A DNA stretch of 64,000 nucleotides from Leucobacter rhizosphaerae (GTDB lineage: Bacteria > Actinomycetota > Actinomycetes > Actinomycetales > Microbacteriaceae), in the NCBI RefSeq assembly GCF_022919175.1, contig NZ_CP095043.1:1054001-1118000 (forward strand), given 5' to 3'. The position numbers were made by a program, and so were the translations under genes. The notes under the pieces are model-generated. The model did no database searches, was not told where the DNA came from, and was given only the letters and a program-made list of their open reading frames with translations. This document shows, in pieces, positions 55,853 through 64,000 of this stretch (positions within the stretch are counted from its first letter, which is position 1; every line of letters begins with the position of its first letter).

Positions 55853-56650
55853 TCAGCGGGGGTCGGCCTCGGCGGCCTGGAGCTGTTGCAGTTCGTGCTC
55901 TTTCTCCCAGGCGTCGCGGGTGAGACGGAACCAGAAGAACACGGCGAAGCCGGCGAACACGACCCACTCGATCGCGTAGAAGACGTTCAGCCAGTTCACC
56001 GTCTCCGGCGGCAGCGGCGGCACGGAATCGATGGCGTCGAGAGCGCCCAGGAGCGGCGCGGCACCGGCACCGTCGTGCAGCACGAGGTACCCGGCGTAGA
56101 CCGGGGCGTCGACGCCCGTCCACAGGTTGGCGAGGTGGGCGGGCATCATGCTCTGCAGCGTCTGCGGGTCGGCCGCGTGATCCGGAATCTTCGGGCCGTC
56201 CGGCGGCATGAAGCGCCCCTCCAGGAGCCTCGATTCCGCGAACGCCGGATCGGCGTCGAGCTCGTCCAGGGCACGCTCGGCCGCGGCCTCGTCGGGTGCC
56301 CAGCCGATCGCCACGGCGAGGTGCGCCCCAGCTTCCGCCTCGGGCGCCTCCGTCACGAAGTGCCCGACGACCCAGGTCCCTGAGACACCGTCGTTCTGCC
56401 GCGGCGACAGGGTGCGGGAGTCGCCCGGAACGAACGCACCGCGCACCTCGACGATCGCCCCCGCCCCGAGCTCCGTCACCCCGCTGCCGGTCGACGCGGC
56501 CTCGGCCAGCGGCCGGACCACCTCGGTGTCGACCACCGGGTCGGCGTCGGTGCGGATCGCGTTGCTCATCTGCCACTGGCCGAGCCAGGCGAACACTCCC
56601 GCCACGACCAGCGCGAAGACGAGCGCCAGGATCCACTGCGGTCGCCGCAT
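55853..56650 (-). CDS. SURF1-family cytochrome oxidase assembly protein
   Basis: A 265-residue protein with one membrane helix at each end, the SURF1 hairpin topology: ILALVFALVVAGVFAWLGQWQ at the N-terminus and a late NVFYAIEWVVFAGFAVFFWFRL. The middle is an extracytoplasmic domain with FVPGDSRTLSPRQNDGVSG and WVVGHF. Family members help insert haem into cytochrome c oxidase. The ATG at 56650 is uncertain: the frame stays open upstream through GDPTLARV to a TTG at about 56704. No oxidase gene is in the window. Confidence 0.83.
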   Translation of the reverse strand: MRRPQWILALVFALVVAGVFAWLGQWQMSNAIRTDADPVVDTEVVRPLAEAASTGSGVTELGAGAIVEVRGAFVPGDSRTLSPRQNDGVSGTWVVGHFVTEAPEAEAGAHLAVAIGWAPDEAAAERALDELDADPAFAESRLLEGRFMPPDGPKIPDHAADPQTLQSMMPAHLANLWTGVDAPVYAGYLVLHDGAGAAPLLGALDAIDSVPPLPPETVNWLNVFYAIEWVVFAGFAVFFWFRLTRDAWEKEHELQQLQAAEADPR

Positions 56651-56715
56651 CACCCGCGCGAGCGTGGGATCGCCCAGGTACTCCGGTCTGCGCTGTGCCG
56701 ACAAGACGACTGCGA

Positions 56716-57837
56716 CTAGCGCTCGGCGTGGACGATGTCGATGCGCTGGAAGCTCTTGAGCTCCGAGTACCCGGTCGTCGCCATGGCGCGCCGCAGCGCG
56801 CCCATCAGGTTGGCGCTGCCGTCGGCGACGTGCGCGGGGCCGTTCACGATCTCCGCGAGCGGCGCAACGGGAGCGACCGGAACCCGGCGGCCGCGCGGCA
56901 GATCCTCGTGGTGGGCCTCCTGGCCCCAGTGCCAGCCCTTGCCGGGTGCGTCGGCGGCCCGTGCGAGGGCGGTGCCGAGCATCACGGCGTCGGCGCCGCA
57001 GGCCATCGCCTTGATCAGGTCGCCCGACGTGCCGAGGCCCCCGTCGGCGATGACGTGCACGTAGCGCCCGCCCGACTCGTCGAGGTAGTCGGAGCGCGCT
57101 CCGGCCACATCCGCGATCGCACTCGCCATCGGCGCGCGGATCCCGAGCGTCGCCCGCGTGGTCGACGAGGCGCCCCCGCCGAAGCCGACGAGCACGCCCG
57201 CTGCGCCGGTGCGCATGAGGTGCAGCGCCGACTGGTAGGTGGCCGCGCCGCCCACGATCACGGGCACATCGAGCTCGTAGATGAACTGCTTGAGGTTGAG
57301 CGGCTCGCGGCCGTCCTGCGCGACGTGCTCGGCGGACACCGTGTTGCCGCGGATCACGAACAGGTCGACGCCCGCGCCCACGACGGTCTCGGTGAACTCC
57401 GCGGTACGGTGCGGCGACAGCGCACCGGCGACGGTCACCCCGGCGTCGCGGATCTCGCCGAGGCGCGCGCGGATCAGCTCCGACTGGATCGGCGCGGCGT
57501 ACAGCTCGCGCATGCGCTTGACGGCGGCGACCTCGTCGGTGATCGTGGCCAGCTCGGCGAGCAGGGCCTCGGGCTCCTGGTGGCGGGTCCACAGCCCCTC
57601 GAGGTTCAGCACCCCGAGCCCGCCGAGTCGGCCGAGCTCGATGGCGGTCGCCGGCGACATCACCGAGTCCATCGGGGCGCCGATCACGGGAATCTCGAAC
57701 TGGAACGCGTCGATGGTCCAGGCGGTCGACACCAGTTCCGGGTCGCGGGTGCGCCGGGTGGGCACGATCCCGATCTCGTCGAAGGTGTATACGCGTCGCG
57801 CGCGCTTGCCGCGGCCGATCTCGATCTCGTTGCTCAC
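56716..57837 (-). CDS. guaB3: GuaB3-family IMP dehydrogenase-related protein
   Basis: A 373-residue TIM barrel without CBS domains. It shows PVIGAPMDSVMSPATAIELG, VIVGGAATYQSALHLM, VHVIADGGLGTSGDLIKAMACGADAVMLG, all IMPDH-like. At the position of the GuaB catalytic loop (SICTTR) the sequence reads ASSTTR, so the usual catalytic Cys is absent. This appears typical of GuaB3 proteins rather than a mutation. Its true role, IMPDH-like or regulatory, is debated. It starts with GTG and lies about 100 bp downstream of guaB. Confidence 0.87.
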   Translation of the reverse strand: MSNEIEIGRGKRARRVYTFDEIGIVPTRRTRDPELVSTAWTIDAFQFEIPVIGAPMDSVMSPATAIELGRLGGLGVLNLEGLWTRHQEPEALLAELATITDEVAAVKRMRELYAAPIQSELIRARLGEIRDAGVTVAGALSPHRTAEFTETVVGAGVDLFVIRGNTVSAEHVAQDGREPLNLKQFIYELDVPVIVGGAATYQSALHLMRTGAAGVLVGFGGGASSTTRATLGIRAPMASAIADVAGARSDYLDESGGRYVHVIADGGLGTSGDLIKAMACGADAVMLGTALARAADAPGKGWHWGQEAHHEDLPRGRRVPVAPVAPLAEIVNGPAHVADGSANLMGALRRAMATTGYSELKSFQRIDIVHAER

Positions 57838-57893
57838 CCGACTAGTCTATCCGTCACCCCAGACGGATCCTGCGACTCCGCGGAGAATGCAGC

Positions 57894-57923
57894 GGGGCCC
57901 GGACTCCGCAGAGTCCGGGCCCC
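57894..57923 (-). terminator. Terminator downstream of guaB
   Basis: GGGGCCCGGACTC (57894-57906) pairs perfectly with GAGTCCGGGCCCC (57911-57923), a 13-bp stem with a 4-nt loop, 16 bases after the guaB stop. It separates guaB from guaB3. Confidence 0.85.
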
Positions 57924-57939
57924 GGCACGAGGCGTTCGG

Positions 57940-59451
<1,512 letters not shown>

Positions 59452-59508
59452 CTAGGTAGATGATGAGCGGGTGAGTCTGGGCGCCGGGGTCTGGCGCCCC
59501 TCTGCGGA

Positions 59509-60432
59509 TCAGTCTAAGGGAATCGGACCGGTCGCCAACTGTGCTTGCGGCGAACGACGCAGCTGGCGCACCATGTCGATGATCAGCAGCACGAGCGCGA
59601 TCCAGACGGCGATGAACCCGATCCAGCGACCGAGGGACACCTCCTCGTGCATCACCAGATAGCCGTACAGGAACCCGAGGATCGGGGTCAGGAACTGGAT
59701 GAACCCGAGATATGACAGCGGCAGGCGGCGCGCGGCCTCGCCGAACAGGATCAGCGGCACGGCCGTCACGACGCCGCTGCCCAGCACGAGCAGCAGCACC
59801 CCGGGGCCGAAGGTGTGCGCGGTGAGGCCCGCGGTGGCCGCGACGATGATCATCTGCACGATCCCGACGGGCAGAGAAACGAGCGTCTCGACCGTGAGGC
59901 CGGTGATCCCGTCGACGTGCTCGCCCACGTGCTTGTGCACGGCGCCGTAGAGGCCGAAGGTGACGGCGAGCGCCACCGCGATCCACGGGAAGGCGCCGTA
60001 GGCGATGGCCGCGATGACCACACCGATCGTCGCGATCACCACCGCGGTCCACTGCAGGCGGGAGAGGCGCTCCCGGCGGACGACCACGCCGATGAGGATC
60101 GTGAACAGCGGGTTGATGAAGTAGCCGAGCGCGGTTTCGATCACGTGCCCCGTCATGACCCCGATCACGAAGATCTGCCAGTTCGCGTACAGCAGGATCG
60201 ACGACAGCGCGAACCACCCGAGCAGCTTGGGCCGGCGCACGATCGCCATCACCTGCGACCAGCGGCTCGTGACCGTCGCGAGGATCGCGCAGAACACGAG
60301 GGTCGCGCCCACGCGCCACGGAACGACCTCCAGCGGGCTCACCATCGCGATCAGTCCGAAGTAGAAGGGGAACGCACCCCAGATCATGTACGCGGTGACG
60401 CCGTATCCCAGCCCCGCCCGAATTCGCTTCAC
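59509..60432 (-). CDS. rarD: RarD/EamA-family transporter
   Basis: A 307-residue protein with ten hydrophobic segments in two EamA repeats. The first segment GYGVTAYMIWGAFPFYFGLI, YANWQIFVIGVMTGHVIETALGYFINPL and GFIQFLTPILGFLYGYLV are RarD hallmarks. RarD proteins are drug/metabolite transporters of unknown substrate, originally linked to chloramphenicol resistance. It lies between guaB and groES, all on the minus strand, each with its own terminator or gap. Confidence 0.9.
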   Translation of the reverse strand: MKRIRAGLGYGVTAYMIWGAFPFYFGLIAMVSPLEVVPWRVGATLVFCAILATVTSRWSQVMAIVRRPKLLGWFALSSILLYANWQIFVIGVMTGHVIETALGYFINPLFTILIGVVVRRERLSRLQWTAVVIATIGVVIAAIAYGAFPWIAVALAVTFGLYGAVHKHVGEHVDGITGLTVETLVSLPVGIVQMIIVAATAGLTAHTFGPGVLLLVLGSGVVTAVPLILFGEAARRLPLSYLGFIQFLTPILGFLYGYLVMHEEVSLGRWIGFIAVWIALVLLIIDMVRQLRRSPQAQLATGPIPLD

Positions 60433-60485
60433 CGAGACAGTCTACTCGCGTGGACGGCCCCGTCCTCACCCCCGCGGTCACAGCA

Positions 60486-60519
60486 ACGGGGCCGCCGATC
60501 CGAAGATCAGCGGCCCCGT
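60486..60519 (-). terminator. Terminator downstream of groES
   Basis: ACGGGGCCGC (60486-60495) pairs with GCGGCCCCGT (60510-60519), and an inner GATC-CGAA-GATC hairpin extends the stem. The stretch starting at 60483 is nearly identical to the metY terminator arm at 7560. Confidence 0.85.
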
Positions 60520-60540
60520 GCAGCACCCGTGGTGCGGAGC

Positions 60541-60837
60541 TTAGCGCTCGACGATCGCGAGGATGTCGCGAGCCGACAGCACGAGGTAGTCCTCGCCGCC
60601 GACCTTGACCTCGGTGCCACCGAACTTCGAGTAGATCACGACGTTGCCGACCTCGACGTCGAGGGGGATGCGGGTACCGCTATCCGAGACCCGACCGGGT
60701 CCGACCGCGACGACCTCGCCCTCCTGGGGCTTCTCCTTGGCGCTATCGGGGATCACCAGACCGGAAGCGGTGGTCTGCTCTGCCTCGACCTGCTTGATAA
60801 CAATACGATCTTCGAGCGGCTTGATGGCGACCGACAC
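60541..60837 (-). CDS. groES: Co-chaperonin GroES
   Basis: The 98-residue lid of the GroEL chaperonin. [44 protein letters not shown] and the ending [11 protein letters not shown] are full GroES hallmarks. The start is a GTG at 60837 with GAAAGAGG six bases upstream. A perfect CIRCE operator sits 77 bp upstream. No groEL follows, so the two are separated in this genome or groEL lies elsewhere; actinobacteria often carry extra unlinked groEL copies. Confidence 0.96.
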   Translation of the reverse strand: MSVAIKPLEDRIVIKQVEAEQTTASGLVIPDSAKEKPQEGEVVAVGPGRVSDSGTRIPLDVEVGNVVIYSKFGGTEVKVGGEDYLVLSARDILAIVER

Positions 60838-60913
60838 AGTTGACCTCTTTCCAAATTGCGAAGTGGATCTCGCGCCCGCCCAATGCGAGCACGCTTGCTC
60901 CGAGTCTATGGCT

Positions 60914-60948
60914 CCGGTTGGCACTCTCGCAAGGGGAGTGCCAACCGG
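60914..60948. promoter_or_regulatory. CIRCE operator (HrcA site) for groES
   Basis: TTGGCACTC-N9-GAGTGCCAA (60918-60944) is a perfect CIRCE element; with flanks the symmetry reaches 13 bp each side (CCGGTTGGCACTC / GAGTGCCAACCGG). HrcA binds this and releases it after heat shock. It lies upstream of groES in the divergent gap with the DUF4190 gene. The wild-type consensus arm is TTAGCACTC, so one base differs in each arm, symmetrically. Confidence 0.93.
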
Positions 60949-61055
60949 CGGGCGTGGAATCGCCGAGAGCGAACACCCCTGCGGTGCATTCCCTTCGCCG
61001 CCCCGCGGAGCGGCCTGGATAGGATGGACGAACACGCCCGACCCTGGAGGAAGCC

Positions 61056-61505
61056 ATGTCCACACCGAACGCCCCGCAGCAGTTCCCCGGCACTCCCGGC
61101 ATCCCCGGTGCCGACCAGCCGTTCACTGCGGACCAGTCGCCGTACACGGGCCAGCCCGCGGCACCGGTCCAGCCGAGTTACCAGCCGAACGCGGCGCAGT
61201 ACCCGCAGCCGAGCTACCCGGCCGCCTCGACCGCGACCACACTCGACAAGACGAACACCTTCGCGCTGCTCGCGATCATCTTCGCATTCCTCTCCCCCAT
61301 CGCCGGCATCATCTTCGGGCACATGGGCCTCAGCCAGATCAAGCGCAACGGCGACGCCGGCCGCGGGATCGCGCTCACCGGGCTCATCATCAGCTACGCC
61401 TACTTCGTGTTCCTGATCATCTTCATCGTGCTCTACATCGGCATGATCGCGGTCATGATCGGATCGCTGGGCGCGCTCTCCTCGGGTTACGATCCCTACT
61501 ACTGA
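61056..61505 (+). CDS. DUF4190 membrane protein
   Basis: A 149-residue protein. About 60 residues are Pro/Gln/Tyr-rich and cytoplasmic-looking ([33 protein letters not shown]), followed by two membrane helices around a conserved short loop [23 protein letters not shown], the DUF4190 signature. GGAGG precedes the ATG. Function unknown; a paralogue is at 62851-63225. The 218-bp groES gap upstream is accounted for by CIRCE and promoters. Confidence 0.85.
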   Translation: MSTPNAPQQFPGTPGIPGADQPFTADQSPYTGQPAAPVQPSYQPNAAQYPQPSYPAASTATTLDKTNTFALLAIIFAFLSPIAGIIFGHMGLSQIKRNGDAGRGIALTGLIISYAYFVFLIIFIVLYIGMIAVMIGSLGALSSGYDPYY

Positions 61506-61506
61506 T

Positions 61507-62814
61507 GTGACCCCCGCACGCACACCGGCCGGGGCCGCGGGCCCCGCGCCGGGGTGGGAGTTCCTCGGCACCGATGCCGGCCTCGACGAGCTCCGATGGA
61601 TTGCCGCCGAATCCCACCGCGGAGCGAACGGGCTGAACACCGAACTCCGCCGTCGCGGTCACCCCGCCGATCGGGTCGCGGCGCTCCTCACCCAGGCCGA
61701 GCTCCGCGTGCGCGCCGCGTCGAAGTTCGGCCCGATCGCGAGTGAGCTGCTCGTCACCCCCGCGGGCCTCGAGCAGGCGACCCGACACCGGGTCGCCGCG
61801 CATCACGCCGAGCGATTCCGCGCAGCGGGCTGCACCCGTGTCGCCGACCTCGGCTGCGGGATCGGTGCCGAATCCATGGCGTTCCTCGCGGCCGGACTCA
61901 CGCCGCACCCCGTCGAACTCGATCCGCTCACCGCGGCCTTCGCCGAACACAACCTCGCGGCCGTCGCCGCCCGGCACGGGCTGCCGGCACCCGAGGTGCG
62001 CGTCGGCGACGCCGAACGCCTCGGCCCCGGAGACGCCGACGGGGTCTTCCTCGATCCCGCGCGGCGGACCGCCGGGCACCGCGACACCCGCAGGCTCGCG
62101 TCCCCCGACGACTACTCCCCCTCGCTCACCTTCGCGTTCGATCTCGCCACCGCCCACGCCACCGGCATCAAGCTCGGCCCCGGCTTCGACCGGGAGTTGA
62201 TCCCGCCCCACGCCGAGGCCCAGTGGGTCTCGGTCGACGGCCAGGTCGTCGAGATGGCGCTCTGGTGCGGGGCGGCCGCGCGCCGCGGGGTCACCCGTTC
62301 CGCCCTGGTCCTCCGCTCGGAGTCCGGGATCGCGGAGCTGTCCGCGCCCGCAGACGCCCCGGACGCCGAGGTCCGCGACCTCGGGGAGTACCTCTACGAG
62401 CCCGACGGCGCGGTGATCCGGGCCCGGCTGATCGGCGACCTGGCAGCGCGCCTCGACGCCGGCATGGTGAGCCCGGCCATCGCCTACCTCACCTCGGACC
62501 GGCTGACCGCCACGCCGTTCGCGCAGGCCTTCCGGATCATCGAGACGCTCCCGTCGCGGGAGAAGGATCTGCGCCGCGCCCTCGCGGCGCGCGACATCGG
62601 CACCCTGGAGATCAAGAAGCGGGGCGCCGACGTGGATCCCGCGGCGCTGCGGAAACGGCTCCGCCTCCAGGGGTCGCAGCACGCGACCCTGTTCCTGACG
62701 CGCGTGGCCGGCCGGCACGTCGCGCTGCTCGCCGAGCGCTGCGTCGACGCGGGATCACCTGCTCCGTCTGCGCCGCCTGCGCCGCCCGGAAACGCCGAAC
62801 CGGACCCCAGCTGA
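61507..62814 (+). CDS. SAM-dependent methyltransferase with THUMP-like C-terminal domain
   Basis: A 435-residue protein starting with GTG, one base after the DUF4190 stop. It has the SAM-binding glycine loop VADLGCGIGAESMAFLAAG (about 115-135) and FLDPARRT as a later catalytic-side motif. The C-terminal third (ATPFAQAFRIIETLPS and EIKKRGADVDPAALRKRLRL) matches the THUMP-like domain seen in actinobacterial tRNA/rRNA-type methyltransferases. A nucleic-acid substrate is likely but not identified. The stop overlaps a terminator arm. Confidence 0.85.
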   Translation: MTPARTPAGAAGPAPGWEFLGTDAGLDELRWIAAESHRGANGLNTELRRRGHPADRVAALLTQAELRVRAASKFGPIASELLVTPAGLEQATRHRVAAHHAERFRAAGCTRVADLGCGIGAESMAFLAAGLTPHPVELDPLTAAFAEHNLAAVAARHGLPAPEVRVGDAERLGPGDADGVFLDPARRTAGHRDTRRLASPDDYSPSLTFAFDLATAHATGIKLGPGFDRELIPPHAEAQWVSVDGQVVEMALWCGAAARRGVTRSALVLRSESGIAELSAPADAPDAEVRDLGEYLYEPDGAVIRARLIGDLAARLDAGMVSPAIAYLTSDRLTATPFAQAFRIIETLPSREKDLRRALAARDIGTLEIKKRGADVDPAALRKRLRLQGSQHATLFLTRVAGRHVALLAERCVDAGSPAPSAPPAPPGNAEPDPS

Positions 62815-62829
62815 GCGCTGAGGTCCGGT
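62799..62829. terminator. Terminator between the methyltransferase and DUF4190 gene
   Basis: ACCGGACC (62799-62806) pairs with GGTCCGGT (62822-62829) with an inner CAGC/GCTG stem. It overlaps the methyltransferase stop and serves both convergent genes. Confidence 0.7.
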
Positions 62830-62850
62830 CCGTGTGCCGTGCGGCGAGTG

Positions 62851-63225
62851 CTACTGAGCGTTCTCGAGCTCCTGCAGCTGCTGCTGCAGCTCGGGATCGC
62901 TGAGCGCGGCGCCGATGATCATGGCGACGACGATCATCGCGATGACCGCGAGCACGATCGCCAGCGCACCCGTGATGATACCGGTGAGGGTCATGCCCTT
63001 CGACTGGCCCTTCTTGCGGCCGATGATGCCGAGGATCAGGGCGACGATGCCGCCGATGATGCCAACGATGCTGATCGGCCACGCCAGCACGAGGCTGACG
63101 ATGCCGACGATCATCGAGGAGAGCGCGAGGCCCTTGGACTCGGGAGCGGGTGCTGCGCCGTATCCGGGAGCAGCGGGCGGCGCGGTGTACGCGGGCGGGG
63201 TGTTCTCGGGCAGGTTCTCAGACAT
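62851..63225 (-). CDS. DUF4190 membrane protein (second copy)
   Basis: A 124-residue paralogue of the protein at 61056. After a Pro-rich start (ENTPPAYTAPPAAPGYGAAP) come two membrane segments around SKGLALSSMIVG and GRKKGQSKGMTLTGIITGALAI, then a long hydrophobic segment and a polar QQQLQEL tail. Family function unknown. It is upstream of tsaD on the same strand. Confidence 0.82.
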   Translation of the reverse strand: MSENLPENTPPAYTAPPAAPGYGAAPAPESKGLALSSMIVGIVSLVLAWPISIVGIIGGIVALILGIIGRKKGQSKGMTLTGIITGALAIVLAVIAMIVVAMIIGAALSDPELQQQLQELENAQ

Positions 63226-63311
63226 ACATTCTCCTAGGTATTCATCGTCGAAGTGGGTGTCTCCCCGTTTCGCTCTTCTAAGATAACGTTCAGGTTCATC
63301 TGATGTCGCGT

Positions 63312-63334
63312 GATTTGCACGAGATTTGCAAATC
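63312..63334. promoter_or_regulatory. GATTTGCAAATC palindrome upstream of the DUF4190 gene
   Basis: The 12-bp perfect palindrome GATTTGCAAATC (63323-63334) is preceded 11 bases earlier by a half site GATTTGCA (63312-63319). The region is unusually A+T-rich. It looks like a dimer operator with an extra half site. No regulator gene is adjacent. Confidence 0.45.
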
Positions 63335-63374
63335 AGATCTGTAGGAACCTCACGAACACCGCCGCTTCGGCGGG

Positions 63375-64000
63375 TCAGCGGACCTGGATCTCCTGCACGG
63401 GCAGGCTCGAGTCGGCGCCGAAGTCGAGCGTGGACGGCGCGTGCCCCGCCGCGACCAGCTGCGCGCCGAGCGAGGCGATCATCGCGCCGTTGTCGGTGCA
63501 GAGCGAGAGCGGCGGGACCCGGAGTGCGACCCCGGCCGCGTCGGCGCGCTGCTGCGCGAGCTCGCGCACCCGTGCGTTCGCCACGACACCGCCGCCGAGC
63601 AGCAGGCGCGGCACGCCGTGATCCCGACAGGCCGCGATCGCCTTCGTGAGCAGCACGTCGGCCACCGCCTCCCGGAAACTCGCGGCGACGTCGGCGACGG
63701 GCACCTCCTCGCCCGCGGCGACCCGCTTCTCCACCCAGCGGGCGACCGAGGTCTTCAGCCCCGAGAAGGAGAAGTCGTAACGGTGCTTCGCGAGGTCCTT
63801 CGGCAGCGAGAGCCCGCGCGGGAAGCGGATCGCCGCGGGGTTCCCGTCGGCGGCGACACGATCGATGTGCGGGCCGCCGGGGTAGGGCAGCCCGAGCAAT
63901 CGGGCGACCTTGTCGAACGCCTCGCCCGCGGCGTCGTCGATCGTCTCGCCGAGCAGCTCCACATCCGACACGAGATCCCGCACGAGCAGCAGGGAGGTGT
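63375..64000 (-). CDS. tsaD: tRNA N6-adenosine threonylcarbamoyltransferase, C-terminal part (5' end outside window)
   Basis: TsaD makes the t6A modification of ANN-decoding tRNAs. About 208 C-terminal residues are visible before the frame leaves the right edge, beginning [13 protein letters not shown] at the edge. [53 protein letters not shown] and [20 protein letters not shown] are TsaD hallmarks. The metal-binding His pair is not visible because it lies outside the window. The gap from 63226 to 63374 contains the palindrome above. Confidence 0.94.
   Translation of the reverse strand, partial: TSLLLVRDLVSDVELLGETIDDAAGEAFDKVARLLGLPYPGGPHIDRVAADGNPAAIRFPRGLSLPKDLAKHRYDFSFSGLKTSVARWVEKRVAAGEEVPVADVAASFREAVADVLLTKAIAACRDHGVPRLLLGGGVVANARVRELAQQRADAAGVALRVPPLSLCTDNGAMIASLGAQLVAAGHAPSTLDFGADSSLPVQEIQVR

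Overview
This window is a high-GC, gene-dense actinobacterial chromosome segment. The organism is most likely in Microbacteriaceae, and Leucobacter would fit. The evidence is the fused 2-oxoglutarate decarboxylase/dehydrogenase (Kgd), GuaB3 beside GuaB, DUF3817, DUF6350 and a PcrA-type helicase, plus frequent GTG starts and 4-nt gene overlaps. No rRNA, tRNA, CRISPR array, insertion sequence or phage gene was recognised. The window cuts two genes: hutI at the left edge and tsaD at the right edge.

Layout. (1) 1-4.6 kb: histidine catabolism (hutI, IclR regulator, hutH, hutG). (2) 4.6-13.6 kb: housekeeping genes (ung, an SDR, metY, AlkD-like, CPBP protease, metX, a lipoprotein, two CNNM/CBS membrane proteins). 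(3) 13.9-17.6 kb: kgd. (4) 17.6-33.4 kb: an accessory catabolic island. It encodes a FadR-type regulator with a soluble Cache-domain partner, three glutamine-amidotransferase-fold hydrolases, a solute-binding-fold protein with no export signal, a glutamine-synthetase-like ligase, a cytochrome P450, an FprA-type ferredoxin reductase, a stand-alone flavodoxin and an APC permease. Next to these are a cupin, an NTF2-like protein, an ornithine-cyclodeaminase homologue, agmatine deiminase and an aldehyde dehydrogenase. (5) 33.4-42.2 kb: purH-purN, a TPP-riboswitch-controlled thiBP unit with a kinase-like gene, DUF6350 and a decayed TIGR01777 epimerase. (6) 42.3-47.3 kb: sucCD, two tandem membrane GGDEF proteins, a TetR regulator. 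(7) 47.3-64 kb: pcrA, asparaginase, GDPD, YccA/Bax1-I, DUF1801, guaA, DUF3817, SURF1, guaB3, guaB, rarD, groES with a perfect CIRCE operator, two DUF4190 proteins, a methyltransferase and tsaD.

The most interesting part is 17.6-33.4 kb. I read it as a gamma-glutamylation pathway for an amine, similar in logic to the E. coli Puu pathway (permease, GS-like ligase, oxidation, aldehyde dehydrogenase, gamma-glutamyl hydrolase). Here the oxidation step would be done by a P450 fed by a separate FprA reductase and flavodoxin instead of a PuuB-type flavin oxidase. Its parts also resemble the gene set around the XplA/XplB explosive-degrading system, in which flavodoxin and P450 are fused. Three transcription units (P450/GS operon, reductase/flavodoxin operon, permease) share a conserved promoter block containing ACATTCAC. 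A matching octamer lies upstream of the aldehyde dehydrogenase. This supports the idea that these genes are one regulon. The substrate cannot be read from the sequence.

A second unusual theme is short direct duplications at or beside gene 3' ends (about 801, 1810, 10493, 19110, 38712 and 47302), often copying the stop-codon region. There is also a recurrent terminator sequence containing CAACGGGG.
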